NCBI GenBank assembly: GCA_024693045.1
Contig: JAILLQ010000023.1
Span: 1 to 61,510 of the forward strand
From: Treponema sp.
GTDB taxonomy: Bacteria; Spirochaetota; Spirochaetia; Treponematales; Treponemataceae
DNA: 61,510 nt
Direction: 5' to 3'
Of the stretch, positions 45,076 to 54,772 are shown in pieces. Each line of letters opens with the position of its first letter. The stretch's first letter is position 1. Under the pieces are notes generated by a model, which was not told the DNA's origin, searched no databases, and saw only the letters and a program-made list of their open reading frames with translations. A program made the translations under genes and the position numbers.

Positions 45076-46437
45076 ATGATATTTTCACCGAACGAAATTC
45101 AAGAAACAGTAAGTATGTTCATGAAGCAGAAACTTGATATCCGTTGTGTAACTATGGGTATCAATTTGCTTGATTGTGCAGATAGCGATGCAAAAAAATC
45201 TTGCGACAAGATTTACGACAAAATCATGAAAAAAGCCGGGAATCTTGTAAAAGTTGGTCAGGATATTGAAAAAGAATTCGGTGTTCCAATTATAAATAAA
45301 CGAGTGTCTGTAACTCCAATTGCTCTTGTAGCCGGTGCTTCTAATGCAAAAAGTTATGTAGATTACTGCAAAACTTTGGACCGTGCAGCAAAAGATTTAG
45401 GAATCAACTTTTTGGGAGGATTTTCTGCTCTTGTTCAGAAAGGTATTACTCCTGCAGACCGCATTTTGATTGAATCTATTCCAGAAGCTCTAGCAACTAC
45501 AGACTTTGTTTGTTCTTCTGTAAATGTTGGTACCACAAAAAATGGAATCAACATGGATGCAGTTAAATTAATGGGCGAAACAATCGTAAAAACTTCTGAT
45601 ATTTCTAAAGATTTGCCAATTAACGGTTGTGCAAAACTTGTTGTATTTTGTAATGCCCCAGAAGATAACCCATTTATGGCAGGTGCATTCCACGGTCCAG
45701 GAGAAGGAGACAGCGTAATCAATGTTGGTGTTTCAGGCCCTGGAGTAATTCTTGCAGCCGCTCGTGAATACAAAGGTCAGCCAATTAATGTTCTTGCAGA
45801 TGGTATCAAAAAAATGGCATTTAAAATTACTCGTATGGGTCAGCTTGTAGGAACAGAAGCTGCTAAACGCCTTGATACAAACTTTGGTATCCTGGATTTA
45901 AGTCTTGCCCCTACTCCAGCTGTTGGTGACAGTGTTGCCCGAATTCTTGAAGAAATTGGACTTGACGGTTGTGGCGCACCTGGAACGACAGCTGCCCTGG
46001 CTATGCTTACAGATATGGTAAAAAAAGGTGGTGTTATGGCTTCTACTAATGTAGGTGGCCTTTCAGGTGCCTTTATTCCAGTAAGTGAAGATGAAGGAAT
46101 GATTAACGCAGTAAAAACAGGTTCAATCTGTCTTGAAAAACTTGAAGCTATGACTACAGTTTGTTCTGTTGGTTTAGACATGATTGCAATTCCTGGTGAT
46201 ACTCCTGCAACAACAATTAGCGGAATACTTGCTGATGAATTTGCTATTGGTATGGTTAACAATAAAACTACAGCTTGTCGTCTTATTCCAGCTCCAGGCA
46301 AAAAAGCTGGCGAATGGGTTGAATTCGGTGGACTTCTAGGCGGTTGTCCAGTAATGCCGGTAAGTAAGTTTGGTTGTGCCGATTTTATTAACCGTGGTGG
46401 AAGAATCCCAGCACCAATACACAGTTTCCGAAACTAA
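45076..46437 (+). CDS. UPF0210 / PFL-family (DUF711) protein
   Basis: A 453-residue conserved protein with the DUF711 pattern: [79 protein letters not shown] and [15 protein letters not shown]. The family is widespread and its reaction unknown; in many Firmicutes it sits beside a small ACT-domain protein (UPF0237), which is not adjacent here. The ATG has GAGG 8-9 nt upstream. It has its own strong terminator and is probably monocistronic. Confidence 0.9.
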   Translation: MIFSPNEIQETVSMFMKQKLDIRCVTMGINLLDCADSDAKKSCDKIYDKIMKKAGNLVKVGQDIEKEFGVPIINKRVSVTPIALVAGASNAKSYVDYCKTLDRAAKDLGINFLGGFSALVQKGITPADRILIESIPEALATTDFVCSSVNVGTTKNGINMDAVKLMGETIVKTSDISKDLPINGCAKLVVFCNAPEDNPFMAGAFHGPGEGDSVINVGVSGPGVILAAAREYKGQPINVLADGIKKMAFKITRMGQLVGTEAAKRLDTNFGILDLSLAPTPAVGDSVARILEEIGLDGCGAPGTTAALAMLTDMVKKGGVMASTNVGGLSGAFIPVSEDEGMINAVKTGSICLEKLEAMTTVCSVGLDMIAIPGDTPATTISGILADEFAIGMVNNKTTACRLIPAPGKKAGEWVEFGGLLGGCPVMPVSKFGCADFINRGGRIPAPIHSFRN

Positions 46438-46454
46438 AAATACCTTTGCTTGTG

Positions 46455-46490
46455 AAAAAGCCATGCAGGTTTACTTGCATGGCTTTTTTT
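46455..46490 (+). terminator. Rho-independent terminator after the UPF0210 gene
   Basis: AAAAAGCCATGCA (46455-46467) pairs perfectly with TGCATGGCTTTTT (46476-46488), loop of 8, followed by more T residues. Confidence 0.93.
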
Positions 46491-46494
46491 TCTT

Positions 46495-46520
46495 TAAAAA
46501 ATAGGTAAAGTGGGCGATAA
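46495..46520 (+). promoter_or_regulatory. Candidate sigma28 (FliA) promoter for the MCP gene
   Basis: TAAA (46495-46498) and, 14-15 nt later, GGCGATAA (46513-46520), one base off the FliA -10 consensus GCCGATAA. Chemoreceptor genes are classic FliA targets. Confidence 0.45.
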
Positions 46521-46554
46521 TATACAGTAGTTATTAATGTTATAGGAGAAATGA

Positions 46555-48645
46555 ATGGGTTTAAAACTTAAAAAAGTAAAAAACGGAAAGTTATCAATTT
46601 TTGTTGCTTCAATTATTGCTGTTATTTTGATAGTTCTAAATGTTACTCAAACAACTATTGTTGCAGAAATAACTAAAACAGATATCAGAAAGGATACTTC
46701 AAGTCAGTATGAACACATAGCTGAGGTTTATTCCAAATTAATATCACAGATTTGTGCAGAAGATTTTGCTTATCTAGATTTTTATTGTAATCATGAAGTT
46801 GTACAGACTCTAGATTCCGATCAGATTGTTGCTTGGCTTAGAACAACAAAAGATTCCCGGGAAAAAGTATTCGATTATGTTGCCTGGGTAGATGCAGACG
46901 GTAGATTTGAATCTGATATAGGTTCTAAAACAAATGTCCTGGAAAGAGATTACTTTAAGGGCATTATGAATGAAGGAAAAAACTTTTTTATTGATAATCC
47001 TGTAACTTCTAAAACAACTGGTAAAACTGTAGTTCACATTTGTAAGGCCGCAAAAGTAAACGGTCGAACTGTAGGTTTCTTCTGTGGTGTTGCTCAGATA
47101 CAGAATCTTACATATTTTATGGACGAAATCGATTTGGGAGGAAAAGGCAACGCTAGTCTAATTGGCTCAAATAAAAAGGTGTTTGTTTCGACAGACGATA
47201 TTGAAATTATTTCAAAGCATCTGGAATCTCTCGGTGAACGAATGGATACCGTTATAAGTGATAGCGAAAGTGGAAATGGCGGCTATTTCTGGGCTAATGC
47301 TGAAAATGGTTCAAAACGTCTTTTGATACATGAACCAATTTCTAATGCTCCATGGACTTTACTTATATCATTGGAACAGAATGCTATTGAAGGAGTTGCA
47401 ACAAAGGTAAGAAATTTACTTATTGTTGGAGCAATTGCCCTTTTGATTTTAGTTGTCTTAGTTCTTTCTCTTGTACTTGTAATTTCTTTAAAACCTCTTG
47501 GTGTTGTTGAAAAAACAATCGTGGATATTGCTTCTGGAGATGCAGATTTAACAAAGAGAATCAATCTTGAAGCAAATAACGAAATTGGTCGTGTAGTAGA
47601 TGGATTTAATAAGTTTGCAGAAAAACTTCAGGATATCATTTCTCATATGAAGAATTCTAAGAACGATCTTTTGCTTGCAGGAGAATCTTTGTCTGCCTGT
47701 TCACAAGATACATCAGCTTCAATCACAGAAATTATTTCTAATATTGAAAGTATGGGGCACCAGATTGAAAATCAGTCGAACAGTGTTTCTGGAACAGCTG
47801 GTGCAGTAAATCAGATTGCATCTAATATAGAATCATTGAACAACATGATTGAAAACCAAACTTCTGCGGTAACTCAAGCTAGTGCAGCCGTAGAACAGAT
47901 GATAGGAAATATTCATTCTGTAGATAATTCTGTAACAAAAATGGTGGCTATGTTCGAAGATCTAGAACAGAAGGTTGTTACAGGGGTAAAAAAACAGGAT
48001 GATGTAAACGATAGAATTAAAGTTATTGATTCAGAAAGTAAAGCTTTGCAGGAAGCAAACGCCGTAATTTCAAGTATTGCCGAACAGACAAATCTTCTTG
48101 CTATGAATGCCGCTATCGAAGCTGCTCATGCAGGAGAAGCTGGTAAAGGATTCAGCGTTGTTGCTGATGAAATTCGTAAGCTTTCTGAAACATCTTCTTC
48201 TCAGTCAAAGACAATTGGTGACCAGCTTAAGACCATTTCAGAAAGTATTGAAGGAATTGTAACTGCCTCTATGTCTGCAAAGGAATCATTCGCGGAAGTT
48301 TCTGAAGGTATTGAAGATACAACGCACCTTGTTCACGAAATAAAGAATGCAATGCAAGAACAGGGTGAAGGTTCAAAGCAGATTTCTTTGGCTCTTAATT
48401 CTATGAATGACAGCTCAAATGAAGTAAAAAATGCTTCAAGAGAAATGCAGGATGGAAATAAGATGATTCTTAGAGAAATACAGAATCTCCAGGATGCAAC
48501 TTCAAATATGAAATCTGGAATGGATGAAATGACTGTTGGTGCCACAAAAATTAATGAAACCGGTGCAGCTCTTTCTAATATTTCACGAGATATGGAAGAG
48601 TCTATTAATAAAATTGGTTCTCAGGTTGACCAATTTAGGGTATAA
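46555..48645 (+). CDS. Methyl-accepting chemotaxis protein with double-Cache sensor
   Basis: A 696-residue chemoreceptor. It has an N-terminal helix ([18 protein letters not shown]), a periplasmic dCache_1-type domain of about 250 residues ([34 protein letters not shown]), a second helix ([20 protein letters not shown]), HAMP ([18 protein letters not shown]) and a signalling coiled coil with the tip [20 protein letters not shown]. Cache domains usually bind small carboxylates, amino acids or similar; the ligand is unknown. ATAGGAG lies 4-5 nt before the ATG. A GNAT gene follows 2 nt after the stop. Confidence 0.95.
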   Translation: MGLKLKKVKNGKLSIFVASIIAVILIVLNVTQTTIVAEITKTDIRKDTSSQYEHIAEVYSKLISQICAEDFAYLDFYCNHEVVQTLDSDQIVAWLRTTKDSREKVFDYVAWVDADGRFESDIGSKTNVLERDYFKGIMNEGKNFFIDNPVTSKTTGKTVVHICKAAKVNGRTVGFFCGVAQIQNLTYFMDEIDLGGKGNASLIGSNKKVFVSTDDIEIISKHLESLGERMDTVISDSESGNGGYFWANAENGSKRLLIHEPISNAPWTLLISLEQNAIEGVATKVRNLLIVGAIALLILVVLVLSLVLVISLKPLGVVEKTIVDIASGDADLTKRINLEANNEIGRVVDGFNKFAEKLQDIISHMKNSKNDLLLAGESLSACSQDTSASITEIISNIESMGHQIENQSNSVSGTAGAVNQIASNIESLNNMIENQTSAVTQASAAVEQMIGNIHSVDNSVTKMVAMFEDLEQKVVTGVKKQDDVNDRIKVIDSESKALQEANAVISSIAEQTNLLAMNAAIEAAHAGEAGKGFSVVADEIRKLSETSSSQSKTIGDQLKTISESIEGIVTASMSAKESFAEVSEGIEDTTHLVHEIKNAMQEQGEGSKQISLALNSMNDSSNEVKNASREMQDGNKMILREIQNLQDATSNMKSGMDEMTVGATKINETGAALSNISRDMEESINKIGSQVDQFRV

Positions 48646-48647
48646 GC

Positions 48648-49559
48648 TTGTATTTCATTCCTTTAGAAGAAATCAAAGGCAAGAGCAGAAATTCTGTTCT
48701 TGCCTTTTTGCAAAAAAATGAAGAAATTTGCGTACAGTTGATTTCAAACTTACAAAAGAATATAAAAAATTGTTTTGTTCTGTATTTAGACCCGGATTCT
48801 AGAAAAGAAATCTATGGGATTGTTTCTTTAAAATCAACAATATTACATTGCCTTCCCTTTTCAAATCCACAAACAGAAACTGCTCTTCAGTTGGATTTTA
48901 TAACTTCATTTGCAATTTTTTTCAAAGAAAATGGATTTGATAAACCTGTTTGTTTGAACGGTACTTATGCAGGTTCTCAATTGATTTTAAAAGCATTAGA
49001 AAAACTTTCTCTATTTCCTGCGGAAAGCAATTCTTATTCCCTTTTAAAACTTGATAGCAAAAGTTTTGTAAAAAAAATAGTCCGCAATCATCGGATAAAC
49101 AGAGACCTTTCGGTTTTACGCTGTAAAAAAGATTTACCCGCTCCCCTTTTTGCACAGCTTTTAAATCTACAAATTAAATATGAACTGGAAGAAGTTCTAC
49201 CTTCATGCATGGAATTTGATGAAGATTCCTGTCGACTGCGATTATTAAATGCCCTGCGAAAACAATATGTTCTTGCACTTAGTACAATTAATCAGGAAGG
49301 CCGGGAAACTCTTATTGCAAAAGCTGGAACTAATTCTATCGGGTATAAACATGTTCAAATTGGCGGGGTATTTACTTTACCCGAAGAGCGTGGAAAACAC
49401 TATGCTTTTTATCTTCTTACATTGCTCTTAAGTAAAATTGTAAAAATGAAAAGGATTCCGGTTCTTTTCGTGAAAAAACAAAATTCCCCTGCATCCAAAC
49501 TATATGATTCTCTGTGTTTTGAAAAAATAACTGACTATACTATTGCTTATTTTGACTGA
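48648..49559 (+). CDS. GNAT-family N-acetyltransferase domain protein
   Basis: A 303-residue protein. The C-terminal half has the GNAT core with GVFTLPEERGKHYAFYLL (acetyl-CoA pyrophosphate loop RGKHYA) and the late strand KLYDSLCFEKITDYTIAYF. The N-terminal half is a diverged or unrelated domain (LAFLQKNEEICVQLISNL), as in proteins with two tandem GNAT folds. No in-frame ATG exists near the beginning, so the start is the TTG at 48648, 2 nt after the MCP stop, with AGGG just upstream: translational coupling is likely. The substrate is unknown. Its end overlaps the convergent gene by 20 bp. Confidence 0.75.
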   Translation: MYFIPLEEIKGKSRNSVLAFLQKNEEICVQLISNLQKNIKNCFVLYLDPDSRKEIYGIVSLKSTILHCLPFSNPQTETALQLDFITSFAIFFKENGFDKPVCLNGTYAGSQLILKALEKLSLFPAESNSYSLLKLDSKSFVKKIVRNHRINRDLSVLRCKKDLPAPLFAQLLNLQIKYELEEVLPSCMEFDEDSCRLRLLNALRKQYVLALSTINQEGRETLIAKAGTNSIGYKHVQIGGVFTLPEERGKHYAFYLLTLLLSKIVKMKRIPVLFVKKQNSPASKLYDSLCFEKITDYTIAYFD

Positions 49560-52500
49560 TAGTTATTAATTCTTCTGTGGTCTGAGACTTTTCGAATTCT
49601 TTTTTTATATCTTTCCAAATTGTAACTCTGTTTTTTCCTGTAGTTTTTGAATAATACAAAGAACGGTCGGCATTTGTCATAGTTGTGTTCATGTCGGTTG
49701 GGTCTTCAACATCAAAGTTGGAACAAATTCCCATACTAAAGCTGAGTTTGTTGCTTTCTGGAATTGTTATTTTTGAAGAAAGATGCTTTTCCATGTCAGG
49801 AATAAAGTGATTGGCCTTTTTTAAGGCTTCCATTAATCTTTCCGCTGCCCTTTTTGCTTCATTACAGTTTGTATTTGGCAAAAGAATAACAAATTCATCA
49901 CCGCCGAAACGCGAAATAAAATCAACCCGCCTGTAAATTTTACGCAAGAGTTCAGAAAATTTGAAAATTATCAAATCTCCTGTTTCGTGACCAAAGGTAT
50001 CGTTTATAATTTTAAAATTATCCAAATCTATAAAGGCGATACTTACCTGGAAATATTTTTCGCGTTTCATATTATAGCGGGAAATCATTTCGCTTTCGAT
50101 ATTAAGTTTTTCCTGTAGAGCCCGGCGATTGTTTAGCATAGAAAGCTGGTCAGTAGAAGAAATTCGTAAAAGGCGTTCATTCTGCCGGTGAATGACATAC
50201 TGCGACTTTATGTTTGAAATGGCAATATTCAATATGTTTATGTCATTTTGGTTGATAGAAACTGTATCAGAAGGTACAAGAATCATTGCTGCTGGCAGGG
50301 CGTGTTCGGAAGATTTTGCATAAAACCAGCCGGAAACTTGATCTTTTACAAATCTGCAATTTGAAACGCAATGGTCATACTTTTCGAAAAGTTTCTTCCA
50401 CTGTTTTTGCGATACCGAAAAATTCTTTATCTTTGAAAATTTTGCGTGACACACCCAGTTTTCGTCTTCGCGTATAACAACGATGATTGCATCACACAAG
50501 CAATATTCCATTATGATATGAATCGCGTTTCCGAGGAATTTTGAATCTTCGTAGATGTCATTTTCAAGAGCAGTTATTCTATTTAAGAAGCGGGCATCTT
50601 TTAAATGGCTGTGCATTTTTGTAATTAATTTGTCTTTTTTAATTTTTTCATCAAGCTTTGACAAATCTAATTTAAGCGGTTCAAATTCTTTTACTTTAGA
50701 TAAATATTCATCAAGAGTGATAAGGGTGTTTTTATCGTGAAAAAAGTAGTCCAGTTGATATTCTTTTGCAAGATTAAAAGCTCTTTCAAAATATTCTTCA
50801 AATTTTTCGGTATGATTGTGTTCTCGTAAAAGCAGGCAGTATTCGAAAATCATAAGAACATGGCGGAAAGTTTGAGCAGAACTGTAGTTTTTATAACTAT
50901 CTTCTGCCAGCTGGAATTCTTCATATGATTTATCAATGTTATTATCGTAAAGTGCGGTTATGGCTTGGAATAAAAATTTTAAAGGTTCGTTAATCTTTGT
51001 AATAACTCTTTTGTTGTGGAAAATATTATAAAAATTGATTTTGGCTCTATTATCATGTCCTTTAATTAATTCAATAAAAGTATTGTGAATTAATATGTCG
51101 TTATATTCAGGTAAAAAAGCCGTGACATTTCTTTGTTCAAAGTGGAAGAAAACTAAATACTGAAGAATTTTCTTATATAATTCGTATGCCTGGTCGTAGT
51201 GTCTGGCATGGAAAAGGGTTGTTGCAATATTGTTTAATGTGATGATGATTTCAGTGTTGTCGTTAATCTCAAGTAATTTTTCTGAAATATCATTAAGCAA
51301 ATCGTAAGCTTTCTGGAACTGAGTAGAAACGAGATATTCATAGGAAAGTCCATTGCGAATTTTTATAATTGAAGAAATATCGCCTAAAGAAGTTCGTATT
51401 TCATTGCATTTATTGTAGTAAATATGGGCTTCTTTTCTCTGTCCGTTGTGAAGCAGAATAATTCCTTTCCAGTTGTAGGCAGTTGAAAGTGCATAGAGGT
51501 TTCCAATTTTTTCTGCCAGCTCGATAACTTCATTGACAATGGACATCATTTGCAATCGGAGCTTATCATTTGTCATTGCAACCCAAGGAATATTCAGTGA
51601 AGTTAATATGTAGTTATTAGTTAGTCCATTGGATTTTAATAAGTCTAGAGTTTTGTGAAATTTTTCTAGCGAATGCTCTGGATCTTGTTTTTGGGAAACG
51701 GTGTATTCCATCATACAGGCAACTGAATAGAGAGGTTCACTTGGAGTGTCTTTCAGGCGGTCCATAACTAGAATTGCACAACGAAGTGATTCCTTGTACA
51801 TATTTTTTTCGTAATAAACGCGACTTAAAAGTACATATGCAGAATTTTCGGTTGAATCTTCAATCTGGTAGGAAATTATTCGGTTTAGGTAGTATAAAGC
51901 CTGATCAAAATTGTAAGAATAAAAATTAGAAATACCAATTTCAAATAAGAGATCTCGTTTTTCTTCTGGTGTAAAAGAAAAATTATTAATGTTGTCAGAA
52001 AGCCAACTACTAACATTCAAGGCTTGTTCAAGAGAAAGCATTCTACGGCAGTTTCGTAATACTGTATGGATTTCATCGAATGTTTCCAATTTGTAATCTC
52101 TTGAAAAGATAACTTCGTTTTTCTGGTTTTCCGCCGGTTCGGTTTCATCATATTTTGTAATTTCATAAAAATTGTCTGAATTTTCTAATGAGTGATAAAA
52201 ATCTTCCAGTGTAGGAGACATGTAAAAAAATTCTTCATTATTAAAGCAGAAGATTATTTTTCCCTTATAGATATTTTTATTAATCTTTTTTAAGAACTCT
52301 ACTGCTTCTTGAGAAAGTAATTGTGCATTTAGAATTAGATATTTATCTGCAAAAAAATTCTGTAAAAGATTATTACAAAAATTTCCTAACATTTGGCGTT
52401 CGTAATATAGCTCACTGAAATTAACCACATCGAGTCTATGGGGACAAATCCTTCCTTCGAAAAAAGCATGTAGAGCGCCTTTATGGAGCTCATAGGCATT

Positions 52501-52725
52501 ATTTTCTATAAAGTCATAATCAGGATTAGAATCTTTCATAATTGAATAAAAAGGGGCAACCGGATTGTAGTCCCTTTGTAAGTCAATGATTTTAAAAGAT
52601 TTCAAGGAAAATTCTTCTTGAATTGCATACGGAAACTTATGTGGAATTGAAAAATACAGAAAGGAACTGTTATCATTTTCGAGAAAACTTTTGGTAATAG
52701 AAAGAAATACATCAGATAAATTCAT
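49540..52725 (-). CDS. TPR-GGDEF diguanylate cyclase, paralogue 2
   Basis: A 1061-residue paralogue of 41173-44319 with the same order: STAND-like N-domain (YLILNAQLLSQEAVEFLKKI), helical TPR region (220-700), GAF-like region and a C-terminal GGDEF domain. GGDEF is intact at 941-945 and the I-site RRVD sits at 932-935. The start at 52725 (MNLSDVFLSI) aligns with MDSREILLSI of the other copy. A TATAAT at 52738-52743 would leave a 6-nt leader, so it is nearly leaderless. It is divergent from pfkA and overlaps the GNAT gene at its 3' end. Confidence 0.92.
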   Translation of the reverse strand: MNLSDVFLSITKSFLENDNSSFLYFSIPHKFPYAIQEEFSLKSFKIIDLQRDYNPVAPFYSIMKDSNPDYDFIENNAYELHKGALHAFFEGRICPHRLDVVNFSELYYERQMLGNFCNNLLQNFFADKYLILNAQLLSQEAVEFLKKINKNIYKGKIIFCFNNEEFFYMSPTLEDFYHSLENSDNFYEITKYDETEPAENQKNEVIFSRDYKLETFDEIHTVLRNCRRMLSLEQALNVSSWLSDNINNFSFTPEEKRDLLFEIGISNFYSYNFDQALYYLNRIISYQIEDSTENSAYVLLSRVYYEKNMYKESLRCAILVMDRLKDTPSEPLYSVACMMEYTVSQKQDPEHSLEKFHKTLDLLKSNGLTNNYILTSLNIPWVAMTNDKLRLQMMSIVNEVIELAEKIGNLYALSTAYNWKGIILLHNGQRKEAHIYYNKCNEIRTSLGDISSIIKIRNGLSYEYLVSTQFQKAYDLLNDISEKLLEINDNTEIIITLNNIATTLFHARHYDQAYELYKKILQYLVFFHFEQRNVTAFLPEYNDILIHNTFIELIKGHDNRAKINFYNIFHNKRVITKINEPLKFLFQAITALYDNNIDKSYEEFQLAEDSYKNYSSAQTFRHVLMIFEYCLLLREHNHTEKFEEYFERAFNLAKEYQLDYFFHDKNTLITLDEYLSKVKEFEPLKLDLSKLDEKIKKDKLITKMHSHLKDARFLNRITALENDIYEDSKFLGNAIHIIMEYCLCDAIIVVIREDENWVCHAKFSKIKNFSVSQKQWKKLFEKYDHCVSNCRFVKDQVSGWFYAKSSEHALPAAMILVPSDTVSINQNDINILNIAISNIKSQYVIHRQNERLLRISSTDQLSMLNNRRALQEKLNIESEMISRYNMKREKYFQVSIAFIDLDNFKIINDTFGHETGDLIIFKFSELLRKIYRRVDFISRFGGDEFVILLPNTNCNEAKRAAERLMEALKKANHFIPDMEKHLSSKITIPESNKLSFSMGICSNFDVEDPTDMNTTMTNADRSLYYSKTTGKNRVTIWKDIKKEFEKSQTTEELITISQNKQ

Positions 52726-52773
52726 CTCTAATTTCTCATTATACACCCTATTCTGAAATTTCAAAATAAATTC

Positions 52774-52803
52774 TTGCCTGCTGATAATATTGTCGGATAT
52801 AAT
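52774..52803 (+). promoter_or_regulatory. Promoter for a leaderless pfkA mRNA
   Basis: TTGCCT (52774-52779), an 18-nt spacer and TATAAT (52798-52803). Predicted start 52810, one base before the ATG. Confidence 0.65.
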
Positions 52804-52810
52804 AAAAGCC

Positions 52811-53896
52811 ATGAAAAAGACAGCAGTAAAAACATTTGGAATTTTAACATCTGGTGGGGATGCACCTGGTTTAAACGCCGCAATTAGAGGTGTTTGCCGT
52901 TCTGCAATGATAAATTATGGGATGAAAATCGTAGGAATCAGAAATGGTTACCGAGGATTGATTAACGGCGATTGTTTTCCCGTTACAGCTGAAACTATTT
53001 CGGGAATTATTACTCGTGGTGGTACAATTTTAGGTACTAGCCGGGAAAAACCATTTAAAAATCCTGTAGCAAATCCAGAAACAGGACTTTTACCAATAGA
53101 AGCAATTAAAAAGAATTATAAAAAATGGAAACTGGATGCTCTTGTTGTGCTTGGCGGGAATGGTACAAACACAACAGGTAGCCTTCTTGCAAAAGAAGGT
53201 TTGAATGTAATCGGTTTACCTAAAACAATTGATAATGATATCGTAGGAACCGATGTAACATTTGGTTTTCATACTGCTGTAGATGTTGCAACAGAGGCCA
53301 TCGACCGTATTCACACAACTGCTCACAGCCATAGCCGTGTAATGGTTGTAGAAGTAATGGGACACAAAGCTGGATGGCTGGCTCTTTATGCAGCAATAGC
53401 TGGTGGTGGAGATGTTTGTCTTATTCCAGAGATTCCATACGACATTAAATCTGTTGCAAAAAATGTTCTTGCCCGTCGTGATGCAGGAAAAGAATTTTCA
53501 ATTGTTGTTGTAGCAGAAGGTGCTTTGAATAAAGAAGAAGCTAAACTTGATAAAAAGGCATTTAAAAAGGCTCGTGCCAGCATGCCTCAGTCAATTGGTT
53601 ATCGAGTTGCAAAGGAGCTAGAAGAAGCAACTGGACTGGAAAGTCGTACTTCTGTTCTTGGATACCTTCAGAGAGGCGGAACTCCTAGTGCTTACGACCG
53701 TGTTTTAGCAACTCAGTTTGGTGCTGCGGCGGCTGATCAGCTTGCAGCCGGAAACTTTGGTAAATTGATTGCAATGCAGGAAGACAAAATCATTACAGTT
53801 CCCTTAGAAACTTGCGCTGGAAAAGTAAGAAATATTCCTGTTGATGATCCTCTTATTAGTCAGGGACGCTCTGTAGGTATTTGTTTTGGCGACTAA
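52811..53896 (+). CDS. pfkA: 6-phosphofructokinase (cofactor uncertain, ATP more likely)
   Basis: Phosphorylates fructose 6-phosphate in glycolysis. At 361 residues, with GILTSGGDAPGLNAAIRG, VVLGGNGTNT, LPKTIDNDIVGTD and VMVVEVMGHKAGWLALYA, it belongs to the PFK-A superfamily. The residue after GGN is Gly, the ATP-type choice (PPi enzymes carry Asp). The following motif has Lys (PKTIDND) as in PPi-dependent and group III enzymes, whereas classical ATP enzymes have Gly (PGTIDND). This mixture fits group III ATP-dependent enzymes. The ATG at 52811 lacks a ribosome site. The next gene overlaps its end by 11 nt. Confidence 0.93.
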   Translation: MKKTAVKTFGILTSGGDAPGLNAAIRGVCRSAMINYGMKIVGIRNGYRGLINGDCFPVTAETISGIITRGGTILGTSREKPFKNPVANPETGLLPIEAIKKNYKKWKLDALVVLGGNGTNTTGSLLAKEGLNVIGLPKTIDNDIVGTDVTFGFHTAVDVATEAIDRIHTTAHSHSRVMVVEVMGHKAGWLALYAAIAGGGDVCLIPEIPYDIKSVAKNVLARRDAGKEFSIVVVAEGALNKEEAKLDKKAFKKARASMPQSIGYRVAKELEEATGLESRTSVLGYLQRGGTPSAYDRVLATQFGAAAADQLAAGNFGKLIAMQEDKIITVPLETCAGKVRNIPVDDPLISQGRSVGICFGD

Positions 53897-54761
53897 TACT
53901 TTTTTTCAAGGTGATTTTAAATGTCACTTCTGTTCTGTTTGCAGGGGGCTTGCTTGTATAGGCCAGCTTCCGGGAATGGGCGGCGTAAATCAAAGCCGAA
54001 ATTTTATTTTGAATTGCTCTGCCTGGGATACTTATGAAGTAGACGAAAGTATACCTGTTCTGCCGGAAAATCTTGGTATCGCTCCTGTAACGGGGGCTTC
54101 TCAGAATATTGGTTTTGAAAAAGAATCTGATTTTTACATAAACTATTTTACAGCCGCAAAACAAGCCGGAATTTCCATTTGTGTAGGAGATGGAGCTCCT
54201 GATGAAAAATTGGAACTGGGCAGAAAGGCTGTAGAAGACCTTTGTCAGAAGGCTTATTTTTTTCTGAAACCTTATCCTGATGAAAAATTGTTAAAGCGAA
54301 TTGATTTTGTCAGGGAAAATGCAATTGCAGTAGGTATGGATATTGACGCTTATAATATTGCAACAATGAGAAATCAGGCAAAATTGGAACGCAAAAGTAA
54401 AAAACAAATTCAGAATCTTAGAGAATATGCAAAACTGCCTTTTATGCTCAAAGGAATTTTTACAGAGGCAGATGTTGAAATGTGCAGAGAAGTTCGTCCT
54501 GATATAATCGTTGTTTCAAATCATGGTGGGCGTGTAGAAACTGAAGAAGGTAGTACCGCTGATTTCTTAAAAAAATATGGGAGTCAATTAAAAGACTCTT
54601 GTGGTGAAATATGGGTAGATGGAGGCATTCGTAAAAAAAGAGATGTTCAGGTTGCAAAGAGCCTGGGTGCAAAAAAATGTCTGGTAGCCCGCTCATGGAT
54701 TAGCAGATTAGTAACAGGCGGGCCGCTTTCAATGGAAGAAGCTATTCGCGAATTGTTTTAG
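53886..54761 (+). CDS. FMN-dependent alpha-hydroxyacid dehydrogenase homologue with N-terminal Cys cluster
   Basis: A TIM-barrel flavoprotein of the FMN_dh (lactate/glycolate oxidase) superfamily. The FMN and substrate signatures are visible as APVTGAS, LPFMLKGIFTEADVEMC, VVSNHGGRVE (catalytic His) and IWVDGGIRKKRDVQVAKSLG. It is short (291 residues). The N-terminus carries CHFCSVCRGLACIGQLPGMGG, a four-cysteine cluster that may bind zinc or an Fe-S centre. No ATG lies before this conserved segment, so a TTG at 53886 overlapping pfkA is the best start. The physiological substrate is unknown; co-expression with glycolytic pfkA is expected. Confidence 0.8.
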   Translation: MATNTFFQGDFKCHFCSVCRGLACIGQLPGMGGVNQSRNFILNCSAWDTYEVDESIPVLPENLGIAPVTGASQNIGFEKESDFYINYFTAAKQAGISICVGDGAPDEKLELGRKAVEDLCQKAYFFLKPYPDEKLLKRIDFVRENAIAVGMDIDAYNIATMRNQAKLERKSKKQIQNLREYAKLPFMLKGIFTEADVEMCREVRPDIIVVSNHGGRVETEEGSTADFLKKYGSQLKDSCGEIWVDGGIRKKRDVQVAKSLGAKKCLVARSWISRLVTGGPLSMEEAIRELF

Positions 54762-54772
54762 TTTTAGAAATT

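Noticed and set aside
49540..49559. Frameshift between the GNAT gene and the TPR-GGDEF gene
   Set aside because: They are on opposite strands; the 20-bp overlap is only a convergent 3' end overlap.
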